In this document: piece by piece, positions 1 to 14,000 of the stretch
Layout of the letters: each line of letters begins with the position of its first letter
How positions within the stretch are numbered: the first letter of the stretch is position 1
Program-made: the position numbers and the translations under genes
Notes under the pieces: model-generated
The model's database searches: none
Seen by the model: only the letters and a program-made list of their open reading frames with translations
What the model was told of the DNA's origin: nothing
Assembly: GCA_947623455.1 (NCBI GenBank)
Contig: OX392538.1
Span: 24,055,001-24,119,000 of the forward strand
Reading direction: 5' to 3'
DNA length: 64,000 nucleotides
DNA from: Mimachlamys varia
Lineage: Eukaryota > Mollusca > Bivalvia > Pectinida > Pectinidae

Positions 1-2001
1 AGCAATGGTTTAATAACCAAATGGTTATGTTTTCGGATTGATGTATTTGCTGTGGATCTGGTCTACAGGTTTTAAATCCTGTGTAATTTATTACCTCAAT
101 TGATGTTTGGCCCAGTATGTAATGGTCACATCCTCATAGATTGATTCAAAAATCTCATTTCATAACTTGCTCATTAGATTCTAGAGTTGTGTTATTTGGA
201 GAGAAACATTTTTAGCCACTTAAGAATTGGGTGTATTTGTTTTACATAGACGGGAGGGATTAAATGTTAGGCTAGATAAAAACTGGTTATGAATGAAAGA
301 ACTGTTGTTATATGTAAGTGTCGGACATTGTTTTTGCATGGAGTCTTGTCTTCATGTACATGTACATACCGAGTATAAAAGTTGAACTTGGGCAGTTGGC
401 ATTGTGTCAACTTTTTTGTATTTCTAAATCAATAGGGCATGCAAAAGTCGATGTGGTGAATTTCAGTCAAGCTATATGGAAAAATGGTAGGTCTTTGATA
501 AGATTCATTGGAATGGTTTTGTTTTTGTCTGGACATGCAAAGAAAGGATGATATCTTCCATGATTGAAAAAGACGGAGACCAAAATTGGTTGGCCTGTCT
601 GCATACGGCATGTTTTGAGAAAAGTTGGCTATAGAGATAAGCCTATCATTGGGATGTATTTGTAACGAAGGTTGACAAATGAACAGGAAATTGCAAGTGA
701 TGTTATTCTGCCATTTGCTTTTTTAATGAAAATTCCCTGAAGTGCCTAGATTGCAATTTATGAGGATTTTCATGAGCCCCCAAACAAGAAGTCCAATTTC
801 AAATAAGAGGCCCCCCCTTGAGATTCCAGCACTGGATGATGTGCTTTGTAGAAATCGTGGACGGTGCTATAGAGATACAGACGTAAACAATGCTGTAAAG
901 TATTGATTATTACCTTGAGTGGCAGTGTAATTCATTGTTGGGTAACAAGAAATGTGGCTGAATAAATCGCCCATTCGTGCTCGTGGTCAAAAGTGACATG
1001 TGATTACAGATGTGGCGTGCCATTCAACATTACAGTGATAACAGCTGTTTTCATGTCTGAGGTCACCATCTGACCTTAGAGTTGTGTTTTTGTTTTGAAC
1101 TTGAAACTTGTTCTTTCTGACCTTAGTGACCTTGAAGTTTGCCTAATTTCCTTTTATGCATCTTTATATTTGGTAACCATGGTCACAACACTGCTTTTTA
1201 GTTTACTTTATAAAATTGTTCCCTGTTTTAGACTTTGAGCTCAATCTCTCTTAACCTGTAAGTCCTATGGGTCACTGCTATATATATTCCTTTAAATTGT
1301 TTCCAGTTCAAGGGCAATCTTCGTGTAATCAGGATATTTGGGGCCTTTTATTCAAGATTTTTGCAATCTGTTGACCTCTACGAAGTTTTCTGAGACTTAG
1401 AGTTTTGTCTTCTGACTTGAACATCCTGTTAGTTCACTGCTACTGCCTCATGACCTGAAAGTTCTGCTCTTGAGACATTTTATGTTCCCTGCTCTCCTGG
1501 ATTGCATGTCGTAAATCATTGAAGGCTTGGTGTGCCCCACCTTGTGGATGAGACAAGAAACTAGTTTGACCCATTGATATACACCAAAAGAATCTGTTGG
1601 GTCCAGGTGTTGCACCACTGTAACTTTCAAAGTACAGGTTTAAGCCTAGTGATTTGTTAGATAATTTTTTTTCACAGGAGACCAAGCCAACAGCTTGCCA
1701 CATGCCTTCAATTTGTTGGACACATTTTAGGGGTGTGAAGAACAAGAGAGTTGTGAGACCAGAGCTGATCTATCCGCTGATTTGTAGAATCGTTCATTGC
1801 TGATTTGGTCTCCAAAATAATTTAATATGTTGGGGGAAAAAATCCATTGATCTGTATCCTCAGACCTTGCTAATCTCACCATAATAATGCAAGCTTATTA
1901 ACGTACTTTTAAAAGAGAATGATATAATTTATAAATCAATAAATTGATTTTGTATTTTCTGTTGTTTGCATTGTTAATTACAATATTTTGTTCCATTTCA
2001 G
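1..2001. other. No gene recognised (5' side of TLK)
   Basis: The stretch is AT-rich, with only short open frames that resemble no protein I know. The first recognised TLK exon at 2002 opens with two bases that complete a codon from an earlier exon, so this region is probably intron or 5' flank. I could not place a first exon, CpG-rich promoter or TATA-driven start in it. Confidence 0.5.
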
Positions 2002-2096
2002 CTGCAGCTGTCAACAATAGCATGGACAATGTAAACCTACAAAGTCTGGACCCCAGAAAACAAGAATTATTGGAAGCCAGGTTCTATGGAAGTAGG
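2002..2096 (+). CDS. TLK: TLK exon 1 of those visible
   Basis: A ttccatttcag acceptor precedes it and GTAAG follows. It encodes the conserved N-terminal motif [14 protein letters not shown]. It opens with two bases of a split codon and ends in phase 0. An in-frame ATG at 2022 could serve as start if the upstream exon is untranslated. Otherwise the protein begins in an exon not identified here. Confidence 0.9.
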
Positions 2097-5000
2097 GTAA
2101 GATTCTCGGTGTGTTGCCATCAACATGGCATCCTGTCTATTGGCCTGGGACTCAAGTGGGAGTCAGGTTCTTTAGAATGTGTGGCAGGACCAAGGATGAT
2201 TGCAGATCTAGACACTAGATCCAAATATCATCTGGATCCTGGTCCCGTACCTGTATAGAACTTGCAAGTATAACAGTTCTGTGCTCACTCTAGCCATTAG
2301 CATTTTCGTTATTAATGAAATGAAATGCTTATTTGCGAAAAGAAAATATATGCCTTCAGCTACTTTTGCTATTTGTGTTGAATAGACCATTTTCATAAAC
2401 ACTGACTCCCTATAAATGTATAATAAGAATTGATCCAATTCAATGAATGGTTTGTTCAATACATCAGAACTTATATTAATATTAACACTTGAATTTTGAC
2501 TCTACTGATGAATAAAAGTTGCAAAAGGAAATTCTTCTTCGCTGAAAGAGAAAAGTGGTGCTAGAACATTTTTCAGACTAGAGTGAGCACAGTAAGAGAA
2601 TGCTGTGACAGTGTAGTTAGGAGTTTTACCTAGCACACCTGAAACTCCGGGATCCTAGCACACCTGAAACAAAGTATAACAACTGTCTTTTGTCGGATGT
2701 TTTGTGTCCATAAGCAGTTTGCATTTTCCAGATCCAATTTTAATGAGATTTGGGAAAAACCTTCCTTGTCCAAAGATGCAACAAAAATTTATTTTATGAT
2801 CCTAAGTTTTCCCGACCCAGATATGCTGGAATCTTATACTATATTTATTGAGTCAGTATTGAGTCAGGAATCAGTAAAACAGTCCACTGCAGATTGAACG
2901 TGATCCCAAAAATGGTTACAGGTAGATTTCAAAACTTGCGATTAGGTATTGTTCTAAAGCTACATCTCATCTAAACTTTACTGATCCCAGAAAAATGACT
3001 TAAATATGATAATGAAAATTATGCTCCTTTGTTTCCAATACTTTAAGCTATAAAAACATTTTCTTTTTGTTTCAGTTTCAGCCTCTGAACATTGCACAAC
3101 AGCAAGACAACAGTAACCTAAGCGCAGGCTCTGCAGAGAGGGACGACGAGGTAATGCCCTGAGAGTGCCATCACCACTTACACAGCTTGTTTTATTTACT
3201 CATTCACCCCTGAAGATACATTTGAACTCTTCCAATTCAAAGGTTGGAATAGTTCATTATGAAGTCTCAGGGGATGAACAAGTTAACATTTTCTAATGTT
3301 TCCCATCGGGAGAGCTCAAGCAAACATGACGTTCTGTCGTTTGAGTTGTGTTTGAAATAAGGGAAAAGAGAAAATTATTCTCCCACATTTTACAGGTGCA
3401 TTTGTGAAAAGATTAATAGAATCGTTCGCCCCTGTGTGATGTTGACAGAGAAATCTCAACCCGCAGGCAAGATTTATGAATTATAGTTCTAAAGAAGTAT
3501 CACTCCTGTGTGAACCAAAGGATCACCCCTGTGTGATGTAGACCGAGTGATAGAGTTCATAAATCTTATCTCTTGGTTGAGATTTCTCGGTCTACATCAC
3601 TCAGGGATGATCCCTGGGTTGGGATTTCTCAGTCTACATCACACAGTTGTGATCCATGGGTTGAGATTTCTCGGTCTACATCACACAGTGATGATCCTTG
3701 GGTTGAGATATCTCAGTCTACATCTCAAGGGGTGATCCTTGGTTGTGATTTCTCAGTCTACATCACACAGGGGTGATCCCTGGGTTGGGATTTCTCAATC
3801 TACAACACACTAGGGTGATCCTTGGGTTGAGATTTCTCAGTCTACATCACACAGGGGTGATTCTTGGGTTGAGATTTCTCAGTCAACATCACACAGGGGT
3901 GATTCTTGGGTTGAGATTTCTCAGTCTACATCACACAGGGGTGATCCTTGGATTGAGGTTTCACAATCTACATCACACAGTGTTGATCCTTGGGTTGAGG
4001 TTTCTCAATCTACATCACACAGGGGTGATTCTTGGGTTAAGATTTCTCAATCTACAACACACGGGGGTGATCCTTGAGTTGAGATTTCTCAGTCTACATC
4101 ACACAGGGGTGATCCTTTGGTTGAGATTTCTCAGTCTACAACACACAGGAGTGATCCTTGGTTTGAGATTTCTCAATCTACATCACACAGGGGTGATCCT
4201 TGGGTTGAGATTTCTCAGTCTACATCACACAGGAGTGATCCATGGGTTGGGATTTCTCAGTCTACATCACACAAGGGTGATCCTTGGGTTGGGATTTCTC
4301 GGTCTACATCACACAGGAGTGATCCCTGGGTTGAGATTTCTCAGTCTACAACACACAGGGGTGATTCTTGTGTTGAGATTTCTCAGGCTACATCACACGG
4401 GGGTGATCCTTGGGTTGAGATTTCTCAATCTTCATCTCACACGGGGGTGATCCTTGGGTTTAGATTTCTCAGTCTACATCACACAGGGGTGATCCTTGGG
4501 TTGAGATTTCTCGGTCTACATCACACTAGGGTGATCCTTGGGTTGAGATTTCTCAGTCTACATCACACAGGGGTGATCCTTGGGTTGAGATTTCTCAGTC
4601 TACATCACACAGGATTGATCCCTGGGTTGAGATTTCTCGTCTACATCACACAGGAGTGATCCCTGGGTTGAGATTTCTCAGTCTACATCACACATGTGAT
4701 CCTTGGGTTGAGATTTCTCAGTCTACGTCACACAGGATTGATCCTTGGGTTGAGATTTCTCAGTCTACATCACACAGGATTGATCCCTGGGTTGAGATTT
4801 CTCAGTCTACATCACACAGGGGTGATCATAGAGTTGAAATTTCTCTGACTTCATCATACAGGGGTAATTTTTGGGTTGATGTTCTCAGTCTACATCACAC
4901 AGGGGTGATCCTTGGTTTGAGATTTCTCAATCCTCACTACACTGGCCATGGGGTGATCCTTGGATACAGATTTCTCAGTCTACTACACAGAGGGATGATC

Positions 5001-8000
5001 CTTTTTACTGTCCTTTAAAGTTAATAATCGCTGTTTCTTAGGAAGTCTTAAATCTACATATTTCAGAAAGCAGCTTTGTCTTTGATCTCTACATAATTGA
5101 TCATGCTTAGTCAGGTTTAAGTCATATCCGAAACATCTGGTTTGTATTTCGAATGCAAATTTAATGACAGATCAAATGTTGTATTAACACATTTACCCCT
5201 GACATTTCATAATGACCTATTCCAACCTTTCATTTGGAAGAATTCAAATGTGTCTTCAGGTGTGAATGAGTTAATGTTACACTTTGACCACTGTTAGATG
5301 GTCAATTTTTGAGACTGATCCCTAAATCAAGATGGCTGCCATGCAGTCATATGATTTTACTTTAAAACAAAAAGATGAACTTTTCTGGAAGATCTTACGG
5401 TACATCAATTTCATTTGGTCCATTATTAATGCTTTTCCTGAAATGAATTGAAGTTGTGAATGTAAAATCCAATTCTGAACTTGTTTTGTTATTCTCAGTT
5501 ATCCGGGGTGGTCCACACACCAGAGAAACATGCTCGAACACCTTCTGAGAGGAAAAGAAAACGAAAAGCTACCAGTGAAGGCACCGAAAGCAGTAAGTCA
5601 CAGCCACTGTAGCGAATATTAATTGGATATGTACAAGGTCCCCAACAGCTACTATAGAGCTTTGTTAATCTAATACTGGTCTGCTAGTTCTCCAGCTGTA
5701 GTGGATCACTGTCAGTCTAACACTGGTCTACTAGTTCTCCAGCTGTAGTGGATCACTGTTAGTCTACCACTGGCCTACTAGTTCTCCAGCTGTATTGGAT
5801 CACTGTCAGTCTAACACTGGTCTACTAGTTCTCCAGCTGTAGTAGATCACTGTCAGTCTAACACTGGTCTACTAGTTCTCCAGCTGTAGTAGATCACTGT
5901 TAGCCTAACACTGGTCTACTAGTTCTCCAGCTGTAGTGGATCACTGTCAGTCTAACACAGGTCTACTAGTTCTCCAGCTGTAGTAGATCACTGTTAGTCT
6001 AACACTGGTCTACTAGTTCTCCAGCTGTAGTAGATCACTGTTAGTCTAACACTGGTCTACTAGTTCTCCAGCTGTAGTGGATCACTGTAAGTCTAACACT
6101 GGTCTACTAGTTCTCCAGCTGTAGTAGATCACTGTTAGTCTAACACTGGTCTACTAGTTCTCCAGCTGTACTAGATCACTGTCAGTCTAACACTGGTCTA
6201 CTAGTTCTCCAGCTGTAGTAGATCACTGTCAGTCTAACACTAGTCTACTAGTTCTCCAGGTGTAGTAGATCACTGTCAGTCTAACACTGGTCTACTAGTT
6301 CTCCAGCTGTAGTAGATCACTGTCAGTCTAACACTGGTCTACTAGTTCTCCAGTTGTAGTAGATCACTGTCAGTCTAACACTAGTCTACTAGTTCTCCAG
6401 CTGTAGTAGATCACTGTCAGTCTAACACTGGTCTACTAGTTCTCCAGCTGTAGTAGATCACTGTCAGTCTAACACTGTTCTACTAGTTCTCCAGCTGTAG
6501 TAGATCACTGTCAGTCTAACACTGGTCTACTAGTTCTCCAGCTGTAGTAGATCACTGTAAGTCTAACACTGGTCTACTAGTTCTCCAGCTGTAGTAGATC
6601 ACTGTCAGTCTAACACTGGTCTACTAGTTCTCTAGCAGCTGTAGTAGATCACTATTAGTCTAACACTGGTCTACTAGTTCTCCAGCTGTAGTAGATCACT
6701 GTCAGTCTAACACTGGTCTACTAGTTCTCCAGCTGTAGTAGATCACTGTCAGTCTAACACTGGTCTACTAGTTCTCCAGCAGCTGTAGTAGATCACTGTC
6801 AGTCTAACACTGGTCTACTAGTTCTCTAGCAGCTGAAGTAGATCACTGTCAGTCTAACACTGGTCTACTAGTTCTCCAGCTCTAGTAGATCACTGTTAGT
6901 CTAACACTGGTCTACTAGTTCTCCAGCTGTAGTAGACCACTGTTAGTCTAACACTGGTCTACTAGTTCTCCAGCAGCTGTAGTAGATCACTGTCAGTCTA
7001 ACACTGTTCTACTTGTTCTCCAGCTGTAGTAGATCACTGTTAGTCTAACACTGGTCTACTAGTTCTCCAGCTGTAGTAGACCACTGTTAGTCTAACACTG
7101 GTCTACTAGTTCTCTAGCAGCTGTAGTAGATCACTGTCAGTCTAACACTGTTCTACTAGTTCTCCAGCTGTAGTAGATCAATGTTAGTCTAACACTGGTC
7201 TACTAGTTCTCCAGCTGTAGTAGATCACTGTTAGTCTAACACTGGTCTACTAGTTCTCCAGCTGTAGTAGATCACTGTCAGTCTAATACTGGTGTACTAG
7301 TTTTCCAGCTGTAGTAGACCACTGTTAGTCTAACACTGGTCTACTAGTTCTCCAGCCGAGTAGATCACTGTCAGTCTTAACACTGGTCTACTAGTTCTCC
7401 AGCTGTAGTAGATCACTGTCAGTCTAACACTGGTCTACTAGTTCTCCAGCTGTAGTAGACCACTGTTAGTCTAACACTGGTCTACTAGTTCTCCAGCTGT
7501 AGTAGATCACTGTCAGTCTAACACTGGTCTACTAGTTCTCCAGCTGTAGTAGATCACTGTCAGTCTAACACTGGTCTACTAGTTCTCCAGCTGTAGTAGA
7601 TCACTGTCAGTCTAACACTGGTCTACTAGTTCTCCAGCTGTAGTAAATCACTGTTAGTCTAACACTGGTATACTTACTCTCCAGCTGTAGTAGATCACTG
7701 TCAGTCTAACACTGGTCTACTAGTTCCCCAGCTGTAGTTCACTGTCAGTCTAACACTGGTCTACTAGTTCTCCAGCTGTACTAGATCACTGTTAGTCTAA
7801 CACTGGTCTACTAGTTCTCCAGCTGTAGTAGATCACTGTCAGTCTAACACTGGTCTACTAGTTCTCCAGCTGTAGTAGATCACTGTTAGTCTAACACTGG
7901 TCTACTAGTTCTCCAGCTGTAGTAGATCACTGTTAGTCTAACACTGGTCTACTAGTTCTCCAGCTGTTGTAGATCACTGTCAGTCTAACACTGGTCTACT

Positions 8001-11000
8001 AGTACTCCAGCTGTACTAGATCACTGTCAGTCTAACACTGGTCTACTAGTTCTCCAGCTGTAGTGGATCACTGTCAGTCTAACACTGGTCTACTAGTTCT
8101 CCAGCTGTAGTGGATCACTGTCAGTCTAACACTGGTCTACTAGTTCTCCAGCTGTAGTAGATCACTGTCAGTCTAACACTGGTCTACTAGTTCTCCAGCT
8201 GTAGTAGATAGTGTTGGGAAATCGGTTGAAAATCATAATCGATCATCGGTTGGAATCGGATACCCTATTCGATCCGATAATCGGTGAAATAATCGGTTTA
8301 CTTTTGCAATGCATTTATTATTTTGATATCTTTAAAATCACATTGAATATTAGTAATTTAGTATGGAAATAAACTTTGTTTTCAGTTCTCTGCCTTTGTT
8401 TACTTTATTTTGTGTTGTATATATGTGTACTGAGGAGTGAGGACCCATCAATCACACAAAAGCTACAATCAAGAAAAAATATTTTTATTAAAAGTTAAAA
8501 CCATTAACAATGAAAACAGCTTAATTGAGCTCACAGTGTTAAACTAATAACAATTTATTATAACAGTGCAATAACTAAACACTCTTTGACTAGACAATAG
8601 ACGGTTCTTGACATTTTTGACACATCATTTTTTGACTAGAAAATAATAGTAAACATTTATTAAACAATAAACATATACAAGGGTGAAAAACTCACAAATT
8701 CAAATCTCCCTGAAAATGATTGTCTTTGGCTACTGGTGTAGCTAGAAAATGTTCTGTAAAATCAGACTTAATCAGTTAATTTCCCATTAATTAAAAAAGT
8801 GACAGGAAACCATAGAGTGGTGAATAACAGTCACCAAAAATTCTTCATATTTTTGTTCAAAAATATGAACAAATCAACCTGACTTGGATTCATACGATTA
8901 CGTTTTTTTGAGACCAACTGGCCTGCCAAGCTGAACACGCGTTCAGAGGGTACAGAAGATGCCTGTACACACAAACACCTCCTAGCTAACACTGATAATC
9001 TGGGGAAAAACATAGCATTTGTTTTCCACCATTCAAGAACTGTCTTTTGACTGTCTGAATCCGACACTGTAGTACCAAGGTACCTTGAAATCTCGACTTG
9101 AACTGCATCTGCAGTTTCTTTTTTTTCTTCGCCTGTACAGATAACATCGTCTAGCCAATCCTCTGTATCTTTGGATTTGAACTTTTTCCGTGGACTTTCT
9201 TTAGATTCTGTTTCTTGAGTTTGTTTAGTTGTTACATGCTCAGGTACAGATGTCTGAGACTGGGAAGTAGCCGTAGAACTAGATTCATCAGTCATTTCAT
9301 GATCATAGTCCCCCAGTGTTGGTAATTCAGGTACCTCTTTCGTGACTTGTTCAAGTTCTTGTTCTATAGGTTCCTGTTTCACTGTGACCGACACCTCGAC
9401 ATCAGTGGCAAGTTTTCGAAGTAATCCTTCTGCGGCTTCCTTTTTGTCGGGAAGGAACTCAAAACTCTTTGTAAATGGACTAAGAATACAACCAACTAGC
9501 GCAATTTCTTCAGCTTCGGTTCTAAACTCCATCTGATTCCTTATTGTAGCTTTCATCGTACGGATGGCTGGTAGGTCTCCTTCATTTTCATTCAGAGTTC
9601 TGTATAACTTTACAACCACAGGCAGCACTTTGTTTATTGTTGGGGTTTTCTCTGCGCAAACTACCTCTGTAGCCTTTTTGAAAGGCTCTAGAATAGATAC
9701 TACGTTTTCAGCTAATGCGGTCTCTTCAAATGTGTAGACACAATTTCTGATTGTTTGTAGTGCACTCTTATTGATTTGTTCATCAGAAGCGAGGGCCATT
9801 AGAGCAGGGGTTTGTTCAATAAGTCTCTGTAGCATGGCCAAAGTTGAGTTCCATCTTGTTGGAACATCCCCGATCAGCTTATGACCGACAAGCTCCGGGT
9901 TGAGGAGAAGTTCTTGTTTCTCTCTTAACTTATCATTAACACTTGATGATGTGTGAAGAAGCGTTACTAAACGCCTGCCTTTCCCACACAACCTAGCTAT
10001 ATCTTTTGGTTCAAGAGACTTCTTCACTATCAAATTTATGCGATGACCATAACAGCCAAAACGGGTCCATTTCAGGATTTTGAATGCCTTTTTCTCATTA
10101 GCCGCATTGTCGGTGGTGGCCACTGTTTTTGGTAAACACCATTCTCCTTTTGTTTCATCAAGTGAAGCTGCAATTTTTTCTGAAGTATGAGAACCTTCCA
10201 TTTTTTTTGTGCTCAAAACTGCTGCCTTCATGTCCCAGGTTTTGTCGATGTAGTGGATGGTAGTGGTTTGGTAACTCTCAGTGCTTGTGCTGGTCCACCC
10301 ATCATGTGTGATTCCCACCCCATCACATGAACGAATATCCTGTTTTATCTTTTCCTCAATTTCCATTTTCTTGGTTAGAAGCGTGGACATAAGTTTTTTT
10401 CTATTTGGCAACTTGTATCTGAAATAATGAAACAGGTTTTTTCTTGTATTTTGAGCTGCTTGAAACATTAATTACCATTAGATTGTTTACCACTAGGTAT
10501 TAGGGTACATGTCACTACATGAGTACATTCCATTAAGATTTAAAGTCAAGAATGTTTTCTGAACATGAAATATATTCTCAACTATTTTAACAAAGTATTG
10601 GCCTGTTTTCAATTAAATTACACATTCACATTATAGTTTATTTTGCTGCTATGACATAAATTTAAATCAGAGGCAGTCTACTACTTGCTACAGGATGATC
10701 ATTAACAAAGGTTACGTTGGTCAGTTGGTCTGACAAAGTTCATTTAAATAACAAAAAGACAAATTTAAGGTACAAGTTTACCATGTAATGACATGTATCA
10801 CTATTATCACTATACCTTGGATCCAATTCTTTCACAAACTTGATAAAATGGTCGCTTTCAACCAGACTGGGAGGCAGGACTTTCCCGACGACTAGTTGAT
10901 ATAGTGCATCATCGATCCGTCCTCTCCGTTCTTGGCTCAATACAGTATTTGAACCTGATACAACATCACATCTTTTGACAAATGCAGCCGATATTGATGG

Positions 11001-14000
11001 TTGAACTAATTTTGTTTCGCCTTTGTCTAATCGCGATTGTGTAGGAATTTCCGATGGTAACTTGTGTTCCCCGTCAATATGGGATCTGAAATTCGTAGTA
11101 TTTCCTGAAACCGACAGAAGAAAACATTAAGTTGATACTTGTTGAAATTGAATAAATATCTAACTGACAAGCGTTACAAGCGTGCTTACTGCTGATACAA
11201 TAGAATGAGTCTACAAATAAAACACGTGCTGCGTCTGTCGTATGAGTTTGTGAACTTGGTAAAACTTACCTGTGTTTCTGTAAATCTTGCGGCATAGACG
11301 GCAAACAGCCTGCGATGTATCCAAATTCTTTTTCAATGGTGGTTCATTTTCACTAATCTTATAAAATCCAAAGAATTTCCAGACATCCGATTTCGTTTTT
11401 GAGCCTGGGTTGGGGTATATTTCCCTTACGTTTTCTTCTGTGGCCGCCATCTTTATACATTGTTATGACTAGCTACGCCACCTGGCGGGCGCGTTCGATT
11501 ACATATACACAGAGGTTCGTTCGGTTCGGTACCTTTTTATATATTTTACCGATGATCGATTGTTGATGTTTGCCATCGATCATCGGCATCGAGATGCTAT
11601 AAACGATCGCTAATCGATCTTTACCGATCATCGTCCCAACACTAGTAGTAGATCACTGTCAGTCTAACACTGGTCTACTAGTTCTCCAGCTGTAGTAGAT
11701 CACTGTCAGTCTAACACTGGTCTACTAGTTCTCCAGCTGTAGTAGATCACTGTCCGTCTAACACTGGTCTACTAGTTCTCCAGCTGTAGTAGATCACTGT
11801 CAGTCTAACACTAGTCTACTAGTTCTCCAGCTGTAGTAGATCACTGTCAGTCTAACACTGGTCTACTAGTTCTCCAGCTGTAGTAGATCACTGTCAGTCT
11901 AACACTGGTCTACTAGTTCTCCAGCTGTAGTAGATCACTGTTAGTCTGACACTGGCCTACTAGTTCTCCAGCTGTAGTAGATCACTGTTAGTCTAACACT
12001 GGTCTACTAGTTCTCCAGCTGTAGTAGATCACTGTCAGTCTAATACTGGTCTACTAGTTCTCTAATTTATTCCATAAATATAGAACTTTTAAATCATTAA
12101 CAATATGTTAATGGAACTTGAAGTATATATCTGTATGATCTTCATCTCCCAGAGTTGCTTGGTAGTGCACTAATATATCCCCATGACCTTCACCTGTAGG
12201 TTAAAGATGGACTCAAAAATTACTAGACCTTCATCACAAATGTTTGTATATCCAGGTCATTATCAAGGTTATGACCTTCATTTATACTGGGTAAAAGGTT
12301 TAGACAAGAACAAGGTTTTGTTGTAAATTATTAATTGATGAAGACATCTTTATTAAACTTATTAAGTGTAGCTGCATCATCCCCTATGTGTGTGGGGACA
12401 TTTAATTGGGGTCTTGATGACCCACACCTCTAGGTCAAAGGTCAAACTAGTGCAAGATTTTCAGTTAATTTCAAACTGTACCAAATGTTTTGATGAAAGT
12501 GCCTGTTTCTTGTATGCAGTTTATAGTGTTTGATTTACATGGCATTGTACTATAAATATGTAATTGGCTCATAGAGCTTTGTTTTGCTGTTGACTTAAAT
12601 GAAGTGTAAACACACATACATGTACCTTTGTCACAAAATACAAGTTAGATTGTCATGTTCAGTTCTATAGAAATTTGATATCAGAATTTTCCCAAAATGA
12701 GATTGTATTAGTCATGTTTAATTGGGTTGGGACAGTCGACAACCGAAAGCAAAAAAATGTTGATGAGGGGGGTCCGAAAAAAATGAGTTGAGAAAAAAAA
12801 TGTAAGCACATATTTCAAGAAAATCAACCTACACATTTAAATGACTTTATAAAACTGATGTCAGTGGTATGCAGTACCAAACTTATATTGCTACGTCTAA
12901 AATGAATCTGTTTACAGAACAAAGTGGATATTTCAGTTTTGAACATCAACGCTTCTCATGGTTGTTTGATCATGATTTTGCTGGAGTTTGAATAATATCT
13001 GAAATCCCCCCCTAGATTTAAGATGTAATACCCCCCACCCCCAATTTATTGATAAGGGCGGAATTTCCTCCTCATGGAGGAATTTCTGGAGAAAACAATG
13101 AACTACACCAACTAACCAATTTATAACGCATAACTTTTAACAACATGGTCCGACACATATCACAATGCTTGAACTACAATTTGAAGCATATAGCATTGCT
13201 GAAACTACATGATCCAACTCATTGCAATGCTTGAACAGGATTTGACACATATTGTAATACCACAATTCTTGAATTACATGAGATATCACATAGTGATGCT
13301 TAAATTACAAGATCCAACTCATATTGCAATGCTTGAACTACACGATCTGACACACATCGTGTTGCTTACACTACACGATCCGACACACATCGCGATGCTT
13401 GAACTACACGATCCGACACACATCATGATGCTTGGACTACACAATCTGACACATCACAATGCTTGAACTACCCGATCCGACACACATCGCGATGCTTGAA
13501 CTACACGATCCGACACACATCATGATGCTTGGACTACACAATCTGACACATCACAATGCTTGAACTACCCGATCCGACACACATCGCGATGCTTGAACGA
13601 CAAGATCCGACACACATCGCGATGCTTGAACTACACGATCCGACACATCGTGATGCTTGAACTACACAATCTGACACATCACGATGCTTGAACTACCCGA
13701 TCCGACACACATCGCGATGCTTGAACTACACGATATGACACATCGTGATGCTTGGACTACACAATCTGACACATCACAATGCTTGAACTACCCGATCCGA
13801 CACACATCGCGATGCTTGAACTACACGATCCGACACACATCGCGATGCTTGAACTACACGATCCGACACATCGTGATGCTTGAACTACACAATCTGACAC
13901 ATCACGATGCTTGAACTACCCGATCCGACACACATCACAATGCTTGAACTACACGATCCGACACACATCACGATGCTTGAACTACCCGATCCGACACACA

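Larger units (their letters stand above)
8209..11644 (-). mobile_element. hAT-superfamily DNA transposon, apparently full length
   Basis: The 3436-bp element is bounded by inverted ends TAGTGTTGGGA and flanked by exact 8-bp duplications gtagtaga (8201-8208 and 11645-11652), the hallmark of hAT insertion. Both subterminal regions are rich in repeated cgatcatcgg and aatcggt motifs on both strands, likely transposase-binding sites. Inside is a three-exon transposase on the - strand with no visible stop or frameshift. It lies inside a 47-bp satellite in a TLK intron, antisense to TLK. Intact ends, target duplication and frame suggest a recent, possibly autonomous copy. Confidence 0.93.

Noticed and set aside
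3773..4659. Long frames of 225 and 180 codons with 14-residue repeats
   Set aside because: They come from a 42-bp minisatellite in a TLK intron and are open in more than one frame, with no domain, signal or splice support.
9342..9536. 64-codon + strand frame
   Set aside because: Antisense shadow of hAT transposase exon 3.
5666..12062. CRISPR-like array of near-identical 47-bp units
   Set aside because: Units are contiguous with no unique spacers, and the context is an animal intron. It is a satellite.
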